Origin: Defluviitaleaceae bacterium | Lineage (GTDB): Bacteria; Bacillota; Clostridia; Lachnospirales; WQUN01 | Assembly (NCBI GenBank): GCA_009779755.1 | Contig: WRDO01000006.1 | Location: 1 to 64,000, forward strand | Length of the DNA stretch: 64,000 nt | Direction: 5' to 3' | Part shown: positions 26,139-33,932 of the stretch, in pieces | Layout: each line of letters opens with the position of its first letter | Position numbering within the stretch: the stretch's first letter is position 1 | Program-made: the position numbers and the translations under genes | The notes under the pieces: generated by a model | Databases searched by the model: none | What the model saw: the letters and a program-made list of their open reading frames with translations, nothing else | What the model was told of the DNA's origin: nothing

Positions 26139-27083
26139 ATGCCCTTTAGAAAGTTGATTATACCGATATTGGTTGGCTTGTTCAATATAACGTTGCTTGC
26201 GTTTCCGCGGGAAGCGTTAGGTGCGGCGCGTGAAGGGCTTTTATTATGGTTTCATACGGTTTTGCCTTCGCTTTTACCGTTTGCCGTCGGTATGAATATA
26301 TTGATAAAATTGGGGTTTATGCGTTTTTTCGGCGAATGTATCACCCCTTTGACGAAAAAAGTATTCGGTGTCGGCGGTGCGGGGGGAGTCGCGTTTATTA
26401 CGGGGGTAACGTCGGGCTACCCGATTGGTGCCAAGGTCATCGGGGATTTATACCGCGAGGGGGATGTTAAAGCCGATGAAGCGCAGCGGCTTATGGCGTT
26501 TTGTAACAACGCGGGGCCGTTATTTATCGTGGGAGCGGTAGGGCTCGGGATGTTCGGCGATGCGAAAGCGGGTTATATATTGTGGGCGGGGCATATATTG
26601 GGTGCGCTTGCGATCGGTTTGCTCGGGCGATTTATGCGGGGAACCGTAAAGGAAAAAGATAACCGTAGAACCCGAAAGGATGCGGGTCATTTACGTACGG
26701 AACCCTTCGGTAAGGTCCTTGGCGAATCGGTGGGTAACGCAATGGAAGCGATGGTGCTCGTCGGCGGGTTGATTATTTTCTTTAACGTGTTCTTTTGTAT
26801 CCTCCATACAATATTTAAACCGGATGATATGATTATCGGGGGGTTAATCAACGGGTTGCTTGAAGTGTCCGGCGGGGCGCGTATGATTTCCGCACATGGA
26901 CCCGACGCGATTTCATTATCGGCGGCGGCTTTTGTGATTGCCTTCGGCGGCTTAAGCGTCCATGCGCAAGCAATGCACTTTACCGTGGGTACAGGGGTAA
27001 AAGCCGGTATATATCTATCGCATAAACTCCTCCACGGCATCCTTGCGGCGGTTTTTACGACTTTTTTATGGTTATTGACGTAA
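26139..27083 (+). CDS. ylbJ: Sporulation integral membrane protein, YlbJ type
   Basis: 314 residues, about eight hydrophobic segments. Nucleoside-recognition (Gate) features occur twice, with the YlbJ signature blocks FPREALGAAREGLLLWFHTV, LPSLLPFAVGMNILI and TGVTSGYPIGAKVIGDLY. YlbJ is required for spore formation in Bacillus. This is the best evidence in the window for a sporulating lineage, though related Gate proteins exist in non-sporulators. Confidence 0.85.
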   Translation: MPFRKLIIPILVGLFNITLLAFPREALGAAREGLLLWFHTVLPSLLPFAVGMNILIKLGFMRFFGECITPLTKKVFGVGGAGGVAFITGVTSGYPIGAKVIGDLYREGDVKADEAQRLMAFCNNAGPLFIVGAVGLGMFGDAKAGYILWAGHILGALAIGLLGRFMRGTVKEKDNRRTRKDAGHLRTEPFGKVLGESVGNAMEAMVLVGGLIIFFNVFFCILHTIFKPDDMIIGGLINGLLEVSGGARMISAHGPDAISLSAAAFVIAFGGLSVHAQAMHFTVGTGVKAGIYLSHKLLHGILAAVFTTFLWLLT

Positions 27084-27138
27084 ATTGTGCATATGATACT
27101 ATTACTTTGCGCAATCAACGAAAAGGGAGGGTTCCAAT

Positions 27139-27546
27139 ATGAACCATGAATTGCAATACATGAGGCGCGGGGTCGCGGCGGCGATCGTGTTCACCGTTAT
27201 CACTTGCGGCATCTACGGGATATATTGGCTGTATCAAATACTGACAGCGCAATACCACCTGAACAGACGCCCAAGCTCCGCCGGTATGGATATCGTGCTT
27301 TCGATTATCACCTGTAACATCTATACCATTTACCTGATGTATAAGATGGGTAAAATGGAATCGGAAGCCTACCGCAACTACGGCATGTATCCCAAGGATG
27401 ATGCGATCCTTTACCTCATTCTCGGGATATTCGGGTTCAGCATCATTTCATATGCGATTATCCAATCAAATATGAATGCCTTGGTGGACAGCGGCAAGGA
27501 ATACAACCCGCCTCCACCACCACCCCAACACAGTTATTATCAATAA
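27139..27546 (+). CDS. DUF4234-type small membrane protein
   Basis: 135 residues, three hydrophobic segments. The repeated ITCGIYGIYWLYQI and ITCNIYTIYLMYKMG blocks are typical of DUF4234. The C-terminus is a short Pro run (NPPPPPPQH). Preceded by GGGAGGG. Function unknown. Three bases from the next gene, so probably one transcript. Confidence 0.8.
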   Translation: MNHELQYMRRGVAAAIVFTVITCGIYGIYWLYQILTAQYHLNRRPSSAGMDIVLSIITCNIYTIYLMYKMGKMESEAYRNYGMYPKDDAILYLILGIFGFSIISYAIIQSNMNALVDSGKEYNPPPPPPQHSYYQ

Positions 27547-27549
27547 CCT

Positions 27550-27954
27550 ATGAAACAGACAATTAAATTATATGTAATATTATCAATAATCGGAGGGATA
27601 GCGTTGTCGCTGTCCCTCTTTTTCGGCATTGGCTTCCCTTGTGTTTTTTATTGGGGGGTCGGTGTCCCCTGCCCTGCCTGCGGCCTGACGCGGGCGTTTA
27701 TCAACGCGGTGCGATTGGATTTCGGGCAGGCGTTCGCGTATCACCCGCTGTTTATTATCGTCCCGATTTTGCCGCTGATCGCTTCGGGCTCAACGAAACC
27801 AAAAGTGCAAAATACCTTATGGATAATCGCCATTGTGCTGATTATCGCGGTGTGGGTTGTACGGATGGCCTTGTTTTTCCCCGATACGCTTCCCATGGTT
27901 TTTAATTGGCAGTCGTTGTTGGGTCGGGTTCTTCAAACAGTTCGGGGAGGATAA
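27550..27954 (+). CDS. DUF2752 membrane protein
   Basis: 134 residues, three or four hydrophobic segments. The DUF2752 hallmark PCPACGLTRAF is present near residue 40, followed by FAYHPLFIIVPI. Function unknown; often paired with DUF4234 proteins. No clear ribosome site precedes the ATG, so translation may depend on coupling to the upstream gene three bases away. The last 53 bases overlap the convergent dacF gene. Confidence 0.85.
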   Translation: MKQTIKLYVILSIIGGIALSLSLFFGIGFPCVFYWGVGVPCPACGLTRAFINAVRLDFGQAFAYHPLFIIVPILPLIASGSTKPKVQNTLWIIAIVLIIAVWVVRMALFFPDTLPMVFNWQSLLGRVLQTVRGG

Positions 27955-29119
27955 CCTCGACGGATTTATCCGTGAGCTGCGAAACGAACGCGTTTAATAT
28001 TTTTTCGATTGATGTCTTTAAGTCGTGTCGGGCGGCATCCTCCGTCGCCGTAAGCGATATCGATGTATACAGGTCGTTTCCGATATATACATTTGCGCTC
28101 CCCATCACGTCCCCTTGATTGATGGGCGCTTTTTTATGGATCGGTACGCTTAACTCAACGCGGATTTCAACTCTTTCAACACTATTTAAGGGAATCCGTA
28201 CGCCTTCTTCATAAATGTACCCTACGGAACCCCCGCGGGAACGCGTAACGGGCATTTCCCCCGCATTGTCCCGCGCCGTGAGGATCGTCTCATATACATA
28301 ATTATTAAATCCGTAATTAAGGATTTCCTTGGAATCCTTATATTTTTGGCTGCGGCCCTTATCGCCCCAGCCGCTTGCCAATACGACGGAAATCAGCTGC
28401 ATATCCTCGCCTTCGATTTTACGTTTGGCCGCACCCACGAAGCAATGCCCCGCTTTATTGGTATAACCCGTTTTTACGCCGTTGGCGCCGGGGTATTCGT
28501 GCAGGAAGCGGTTGCGGTTGGTAAACGAATAGCCCCTCTTATCGCTTTCAAACCGCGCGTCGCGGGTATTGGTGAGGCCGATGAAACCGGGGACGCGTAA
28601 CGCATAACGCGTGATGATCGCCAAATCATAAGGCGTTGAATGGTGATCATCCATATCCAAACCGCTGGCCGTTTTAAAAATTGTATCCGTCGCACCGATC
28701 TCACGCGCTTTTTCGGTCATCGCAATGCAAAAATCCGCCACGCTCCCGTGCAGATGTTCGGCGATCGCCACGGCTGCATCGTTGGAGGATTCAAGCATGA
28801 GTGCCAGCATCAAGTCGCCGAACCTAACCTTTTCGCCGGCGGAAAGGTTCATCTTAACCTTTGGCGCGGATGCGGCTTTTTTCGATATAGTTACGGTTTC
28901 GTTCATGCGGCCGCTTTCAAGCGCGATGATAGCCGTCATGATCTTCGTGGTGGAGGCCATCGCCAACGGTTCGTGTTCCCCCTTCCCCCAAAGGACGCGC
29001 CCCGTTTCCGCGTCGATGAGGATCGCGCCGTGCGCGTTGACGTCGGGTTTATCGGCTCTTACCGGAAAAACGGGGGATAAACAAAGCATAATCCCAACGA
29101 TAAGCAATACCTTTTTCAT
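27902..29119 (-). CDS. dacF: D-alanyl-D-alanine carboxypeptidase, DacF type (peptidase S11)
   Basis: 405 residues with a signal peptide (cleavage after about residue 22, VRA). The penicillin-binding triad is intact: SxxK in MASTTK (Ser56, Lys59), SxN in ESSND (about 115) and KTG in GVKTGYTNKAGHC (about 222). A C-terminal beta-rich domain follows (PBP5_C-like). Trims stem peptides of peptidoglycan outside the membrane; in spore formers DacF shapes the cortex. The ATG at 29119 follows GAAAGGAA. Divergent from parA. Confidence 0.92.
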   Translation of the reverse strand: MKKVLLIVGIMLCLSPVFPVRADKPDVNAHGAILIDAETGRVLWGKGEHEPLAMASTTKIMTAIIALESGRMNETVTISKKAASAPKVKMNLSAGEKVRFGDLMLALMLESSNDAAVAIAEHLHGSVADFCIAMTEKAREIGATDTIFKTASGLDMDDHHSTPYDLAIITRYALRVPGFIGLTNTRDARFESDKRGYSFTNRNRFLHEYPGANGVKTGYTNKAGHCFVGAAKRKIEGEDMQLISVVLASGWGDKGRSQKYKDSKEILNYGFNNYVYETILTARDNAGEMPVTRSRGGSVGYIYEEGVRIPLNSVERVEIRVELSVPIHKKAPINQGDVMGSANVYIGNDLYTSISLTATEDAARHDLKTSIEKILNAFVSQLTDKSVEVILPELFEEPDPTTTAN

Positions 29120-29176
29120 CAGAAAATTCCTTTCAACGTATCGATAACGTTCCGATAAAATTATTGTGTTCTATTT

Positions 29177-29205
29177 TTTACAAATCATACGAGCCATTGT
29201 ATAAT
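29177..29205 (+). promoter_or_regulatory. Promoter of parAB
   Basis: TTTACA (29177-29182), 17-base spacer, perfect TATAAT (29200-29205), about 20 bases upstream of the parA start, with GGAGG in between. Confidence 0.8.
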
Positions 29206-29225
29206 GTTACGGAGGTGTTACATAC

Positions 29226-29987
29226 ATGAGCAGAATCATCGCCATCGCCAACCAAAAAGGCGGTGTGGGTAAAACCACCACCAACGTCAATCTCGCAACC
29301 TGCTTGGCGCAAGCGGGTAAAAAGGTACTCGTCGCGGATATTGACCCGCAAGGCAATACCACCAGCGGTTTCGGCATAGATAAAACCGCGCTGAGGCATA
29401 CGATCTATAACCTCTTGATGGGTGACGCTTTTCTTGAACAAGTGAAGCTGTCCACCATCGTGGACAATTTAGACTTGGTGCCCGCCAACATCCATTTAAG
29501 CGGTGCGGAAATTGAGCTCGTCAACCAACCCCGACGGGAATTCCTGCTTCGGGGTATATTGAGCCACACACGCTACCTCTATGACTTCATCCTCATCGAT
29601 TGCCCTCCCTCCCTTAACATGCTGACGTTAAACGCGTTATGCGCCGCCGATACGGTACTCGTACCCATCCAATGCGAATATTACGCGATGGAGGGTTTGA
29701 CCCAATTGATGCACACCATTAAATTAATACAAAGGAAACTTAACCCGCGCCTTTTCATCGAAGGCGCGGTATTTACCATGTACGACGCCCGTACGAATCT
29801 GAGCGCGCAGGTCGTGGATCAAGTAAAGACGCATCTTTCGGAGCATATTTACGCCACGATCATCCCCCGCAATGTGCGCCTGAGCGAAGCGCCGAGCCAT
29901 GGCTTACCCATCACCCTCTACGACCCGGGTTCAAAGGGTGCGGAGGCATATATCCAACTGGCGCAGGAAGTCATCGACAAGGAATAG
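29226..29987 (+). CDS. parA: Chromosome-partitioning ATPase ParA/Soj
   Basis: 253 residues. Deviant Walker A ANQKGGVGKTTTNVNLA at the N-terminus, DIDPQGNTTSGFG (A' motif) and IDCPPSLNMLTLNAL (Walker B). ParA binds DNA in its ATP form and, with ParB, drives origin segregation and regulates replication initiation. Twelve bases before parB, so co-transcribed. Confidence 0.95.
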   Translation: MSRIIAIANQKGGVGKTTTNVNLATCLAQAGKKVLVADIDPQGNTTSGFGIDKTALRHTIYNLLMGDAFLEQVKLSTIVDNLDLVPANIHLSGAEIELVNQPRREFLLRGILSHTRYLYDFILIDCPPSLNMLTLNALCAADTVLVPIQCEYYAMEGLTQLMHTIKLIQRKLNPRLFIEGAVFTMYDARTNLSAQVVDQVKTHLSEHIYATIIPRNVRLSEAPSHGLPITLYDPGSKGAEAYIQLAQEVIDKE

Positions 29988-29999
29988 AGGTATTTTTCT

Positions 30000-30884
30000 A
30001 TGGCGAAAAAAGGACTGGGCAGGGGGCTCGACGCCCTGCTGGACAACCCGAATATCGAGCAAACCGAAACGAATACCCCCGAAACGCCGTTATCGGGCGT
30101 ATCCATGGTCGATATCCGACTGGTGGAACCGAACGAAAAACAACCCCGACAATACTTCGACGATACCGCCCTTGAGGAATTGGCGGCTTCCATGAAGAAC
30201 TTCGGTATCATACAACCGCTTTTGGTAAAGCAATCCGGCGGTTATTATACGATTATCGCAGGCGAGCGCCGTTACCGTGCCGCCCGTATGGCGCAATTGA
30301 CGGAGGTCCCCGTCGTCATCAAGGAATATACCGCGATGGACGAGCTCCAAGTCGCCCTCATCGAAAATATACAACGGCAGGACCTCACCCCCATCGAGGA
30401 AGCGCAATGCTATACCCGATTGATGGATGAATATTTTTTTAGCGCGGAGGACATCGCAAGGCAGGTGGGTAAAAACAAACACGCCGTCACAAACGCGCTG
30501 CACTTGCTAAAACTGTCGCCCGCCGCGCAGGAATTCGCCGTCACGGGCGATTTGACCGCAAGCCACGCCAAGGTACTACTCGCAGTCGAAAACCAAAAAT
30601 TACAAGCAAAATTGGCGAAGAGGATCGTTGAGGAAGGGTTAAGCGTACGCAACGCGGAAAACGCCGTCGCCGCCGCGCTCCGTGAAGCGGAACGCGAATC
30701 GATTGAAGATCCTATTTCGGAAGCGGTTTTGCAAGCCTACCGTACGGCGGAAATTGATTTGAAACATGCCCTCGGCGCCAAGGTAAGCATCCGACCCGGT
30801 AAAAAGAAAGGCCGGATAGAAATCGAATACTATTCACCGAATGAACTGGAAAGGTTGTTGCAATTGTTACGGGGAATCCAATAA
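30000..30884 (+). CDS. parB: Chromosome-partitioning protein ParB/Spo0J
   Basis: 294 residues. The N-terminal MAKKGLGRGLDALL start interacts with ParA. The CTPase/ParB core has GERRYRAARMAQLTEVPV and IENIQRQDLTPIEEAQ, followed by a helix-turn-helix (VGKNKHAVTNALHLLKLS) and a C-terminal dimerisation region. It binds parS sites; I saw no clear parS palindrome in the window. Confidence 0.95.
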   Translation: MAKKGLGRGLDALLDNPNIEQTETNTPETPLSGVSMVDIRLVEPNEKQPRQYFDDTALEELAASMKNFGIIQPLLVKQSGGYYTIIAGERRYRAARMAQLTEVPVVIKEYTAMDELQVALIENIQRQDLTPIEEAQCYTRLMDEYFFSAEDIARQVGKNKHAVTNALHLLKLSPAAQEFAVTGDLTASHAKVLLAVENQKLQAKLAKRIVEEGLSVRNAENAVAAALREAERESIEDPISEAVLQAYRTAEIDLKHALGAKVSIRPGKKKGRIEIEYYSPNELERLLQLLRGIQ

Positions 30885-30912
30885 ACCTAAACCATTCCCC
30901 CAAATTATCCGA

Positions 30913-30960
30913 ATACATTACCGAGGACGTATTTAATCTTCGCCGATTGGGGTAATGTAT
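30913..30960 (+). promoter_or_regulatory. Inverted repeat enclosing the ribosome site of the FliK-like gene
   Basis: ATACATTACC (30913-30922) and GGTAATGTAT (30951-30960) are perfect 10-bp complements with a 28-base loop. The right arm contains the end of the GGGG ribosome site and the first two bases of the start codon at 30959. Folding of the mRNA would hide the start site; as DNA it could be an operator. Confidence 0.5.
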
Positions 30961-33808
30961 GAACCCTTTTAATATTTTCATCAACCGCGATGTATCCGTT
31001 TTCACCGCGGTACATAACCAAAAGCGACCCGAAACGGTATGGCGGGACGGTCAAACCGTTTCGGCCGTGTTGGAAAGCGTAAACAACGGCACAGCATCCT
31101 TACGAACGGAGGATGATGTGCTTTTTACTGCCGACGCATCGGCTATACGGGGACAAGTGGGCGATAATCTGACATTCTCGGTAAAGCGTACGCAACAGGG
31201 ATACGAGCTGACGCAAGTCACCGACCGTAAGCAAAATACCGAAACGCCTGCGCCCCGACGCGGCCGCGCCACAACGATGGACGCCATCAAGGATTTTACG
31301 CAAACAATTGAAAGCATAAAGGAAAATAATGAGCTCCGTTCCGAATTCCAACAGGAACAGAACCTGAAGGTAGCCCGCGCCATCGCGGCGATACGGCGTT
31401 CGCAGGGGTTTATGGCCGCTACCGGCGGGAAGAGCGCGGCAGCCGCCATCGTGGAAAGCGGCTTGGATATATCCAAAGTGAGCTTCGCCGCGATGGATCG
31501 TATCCTGCACCATGTGGATCGCCGCCCCACGCAACCCATGCCCGAAGACGAACGGTTTTTTTCCCGTAAAAACGGCGAAGCCATGGTTTCGGGTTTACGC
31601 AATCACGGCTTGCCCGTTTCCGAACGTAACGTTTCACACATGGAACGCGCGTGGGAACGTTTGCCGGCCAAAATGCCCGATCCCGTCATAACGCACTTGG
31701 CAGCCGATGAAACGGAGCTCACGCTGGACCATATCTATAAATGCAATTATTCCGCCCCGGAAAATAAGGAACCGCAGCCTTACCGCGAAGTCACGGCGGA
31801 TGAATGGAACAAGCATCAAATCGCCATCGAAAAACTATTTATCCATGAGGAAATCCCTTCAACGCAAAAAACGTTTAACGCCGCCCGCTTCCTTTTCGAA
31901 CGGGACCTGCCCATCACGAGGGAAAATATCGAACGGTTTATCTTCCTCCGCGAATTACCCGTAAGCATAAGCGGCGAAAATTTTCCCGAAGCCTTTTTTG
32001 ACCGTGCGGCGGCGTTTATCGTACAGGATAAGCCGTTAGGTACGTTATCCCTGCCGGAAATCGTACGCCTGGCCGAAACACAATTAAAAATAGCCGTACA
32101 AGCGGCGGCACGCCATCAAAGCATAGGCATCGACACCGACGTTATGCGTAATAACCTGCGCCAACTGACACAACGAGAAGCGGAACTTTATTTAAAAATG
32201 GCCGGTACGCAAACAACCGGTACGGAAACGGCAAACCTTACGCTCCCTGCTTCCCGCCTCGTCTCCGTTTTTTCCGTTTTATCCAACCTCCAGCCCCTTA
32301 CCGCAAACGTCCATGCGAACATACTCCATGACCGAACACCCTTCACGATCGAAGGGGTACATGAATCCGTGCTTACGGCGCGCGCGCATTCCGACTACGA
32401 ACAAAACGCGACCGTCCCGCTTGCACGTTACGGCGACTCCTTCGCTCAAGTCAAAACGTTGTTTGCGCCCTTGCTTGACGGTATGGGTATCACGCCGACG
32501 TCGGAAAACGTAAAGGCCGCGTTTATCCTCAGTAAAAATAAAATGGACGTAACGGTCGAAAACCTCCACGCCGTAAAGGAAATCGATGCAAAAATCACTG
32601 CGATTACCCACAAGCTCCACCCCCTCATCGCCGCCAAAATGATTACCGAGGGGTTAAATCCGCTTAACATGCACGCCGATCAATTATTGGCTTATGTAAG
32701 GCAATTCAATTACGACATGGGTGAAAGCGGTACGGAAAAAATCGCGCGCTACATACATGAAATGGATGAAAACCAACAAATCGACGGTGACACACGCAAG
32801 GGCATGATCGCCATCTACCGTATGCTGCACGTCATCCAAAAGGACGGCGCGGCATCCTTGGGGCTTGCAGCGCAGCTCAACACCCCTATTACATTGGGCG
32901 GCTTGTATGACCTCGCGTTAAATCGGAGCACCCGCAAACACGTGGATATAACCGTTGACGACGCGTTGGGGGAATTGGAGCGTATCGTACGCCCCGAAGG
33001 TAATATCCGTGCCGCAATCGAAAACGGCGCCCAACGGCACGCGCTTTCGCACGCGGATATCATCGCTGACGCCTTCACCGACATCGCCCAACCTACCGCT
33101 TTGGAAAAGTTGTTCCAAGCCGCCAACGGCATGGAGCAAGCCCTTGAAGACCTCGCCGCGGAAAAGCCCCACACACCGACAAATCCCGCAACCGCTACCG
33201 AACAAATCCAATCGTTTGTATCAGCCAATCCCGAGGTAATCCACAAGCTGCAGAGCCGAGGTATCTCCACCCGACCGGGGCATATAAAAGCGCTTTCCGA
33301 AGGGGACGATTCCGCTTTGGTTAATCATTTAAATGATATCGAAGATAAGACCGATTGGTTGGATGCCGTCCCCGCATCAAACCTTTTATCTCTTCGTATG
33401 GGCCAATCCCCCGGACATATCCTCGCGCAAATCCGCGCTGCGCTCGGGGATGAAGCCATTGGCCCCGTCCAATCCTTAATCGCAATCACCCACGGGCTCA
33501 ACGGCGACGCCCAAGAGGGTTTTTCCCTTCCCGTTCGCATTAACGGGCGTATCTCCCACTTGCGCATGTATGTATTAAATGACCGTATGCTTACCGCTGA
33601 CGGCGCACGAATCTTTATGTCGCTGGACACGGCATCCCTGGGTAAGGTTTCCGTTTATTTTACATGGAACAAAAACGGTTTGGACGCCACGGTTTCCGCG
33701 CAATCGAACGCCGTATCCGAAGCGCTGGAATCCTATGAGGATGAACTCCATGCACTTGCGGAGGAAAACGGCATACACATTAACGGAGTGAAGTTCATTC
33801 ATGAATAA
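30959..33808 (+). CDS. FliK-like flagellar hook-length-control-type protein, very long
   Basis: 949 residues. Only the C-terminal 140 residues are recognisable: the FliK C-terminal (Flg_hook) pattern LPVRINGRISHLRMYVLND then SLGKVSVYFTWNKNGLDATV and a final helical segment EALESYEDELHALAEENGIHI. The N-terminal 750 residues are hydrophilic, helix-rich and lack a signal peptide. They contain LTLPEIV-like short blocks that I cannot assign; such long versions are annotated in gut Clostridia near flagellin genes. FliK is secreted as a molecular ruler and triggers the switch from hook to filament export. The gene opens the flagellin transcription unit and its stop overlaps the next mini-ORF by 8 bases. 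Confidence 0.65.
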   Translation: MNPFNIFINRDVSVFTAVHNQKRPETVWRDGQTVSAVLESVNNGTASLRTEDDVLFTADASAIRGQVGDNLTFSVKRTQQGYELTQVTDRKQNTETPAPRRGRATTMDAIKDFTQTIESIKENNELRSEFQQEQNLKVARAIAAIRRSQGFMAATGGKSAAAAIVESGLDISKVSFAAMDRILHHVDRRPTQPMPEDERFFSRKNGEAMVSGLRNHGLPVSERNVSHMERAWERLPAKMPDPVITHLAADETELTLDHIYKCNYSAPENKEPQPYREVTADEWNKHQIAIEKLFIHEEIPSTQKTFNAARFLFERDLPITRENIERFIFLRELPVSISGENFPEAFFDRAAAFIVQDKPLGTLSLPEIVRLAETQLKIAVQAAARHQSIGIDTDVMRNNLRQLTQREAELYLKMAGTQTTGTETANLTLPASRLVSVFSVLSNLQPLTANVHANILHDRTPFTIEGVHESVLTARAHSDYEQNATVPLARYGDSFAQVKTLFAPLLDGMGITPTSENVKAAFILSKNKMDVTVENLHAVKEIDAKITAITHKLHPLIAAKMITEGLNPLNMHADQLLAYVRQFNYDMGESGTEKIARYIHEMDENQQIDGDTRKGMIAIYRMLHVIQKDGAASLGLAAQLNTPITLGGLYDLALNRSTRKHVDITVDDALGELERIVRPEGNIRAAIENGAQRHALSHADIIADAFTDIAQPTALEKLFQAANGMEQALEDLAAEKPHTPTNPATATEQIQSFVSANPEVIHKLQSRGISTRPGHIKALSEGDDSALVNHLNDIEDKTDWLDAVPASNLLSLRMGQSPGHILAQIRAALGDEAIGPVQSLIAITHGLNGDAQEGFSLPVRINGRISHLRMYVLNDRMLTADGARIFMSLDTASLGKVSVYFTWNKNGLDATVSAQSNAVSEALESYEDELHALAEENGIHINGVKFIHE

Positions 33809-33929
33809 ACAATCGGATTTTTTCGCGGCGGTCGCCGCGTTAACGCAATTTATCGAGTTGGCGGATAAAAATGTCGCAAAAAAAATTTCCGCATCACAAC
33901 AAAATGCTGCTGATAACGAGGAGGAATAG
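33801..33929 (+). CDS. 42-residue mini-ORF between FliK-like and flagellin genes
   Basis: The ATG lies inside the FliK-like stop region (ATGAATAA), suggesting coupled translation. The product begins MNKQSDFFAAVAALTQFIEL and ends in an acidic DNEEE tail. The DNA encoding that tail is itself the GAGGAGGA ribosome site of flagellin, whose start is 3 bases after this stop. It may be a real small flagellar protein or simply translation through the leader that feeds ribosomes to flagellin. No family recognised. Confidence 0.5.
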   Translation: MNKQSDFFAAVAALTQFIELADKNVAKKISASQQNAADNEEE

Positions 33930-33932
33930 TGA

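Noticed and set aside
30885-30912. Flagellar sigma factor promoter (TAAA then CCGA) before the FliK-like gene
   Set aside because: The spacing is one base longer than consensus and the flanks do not match GCCGATAA, so I list it only as a remark.
29120-30960. parS site near parAB
   Set aside because: No recognisable 16-bp parS palindrome was seen; the 30913-30960 repeat has different sequence and a long loop.
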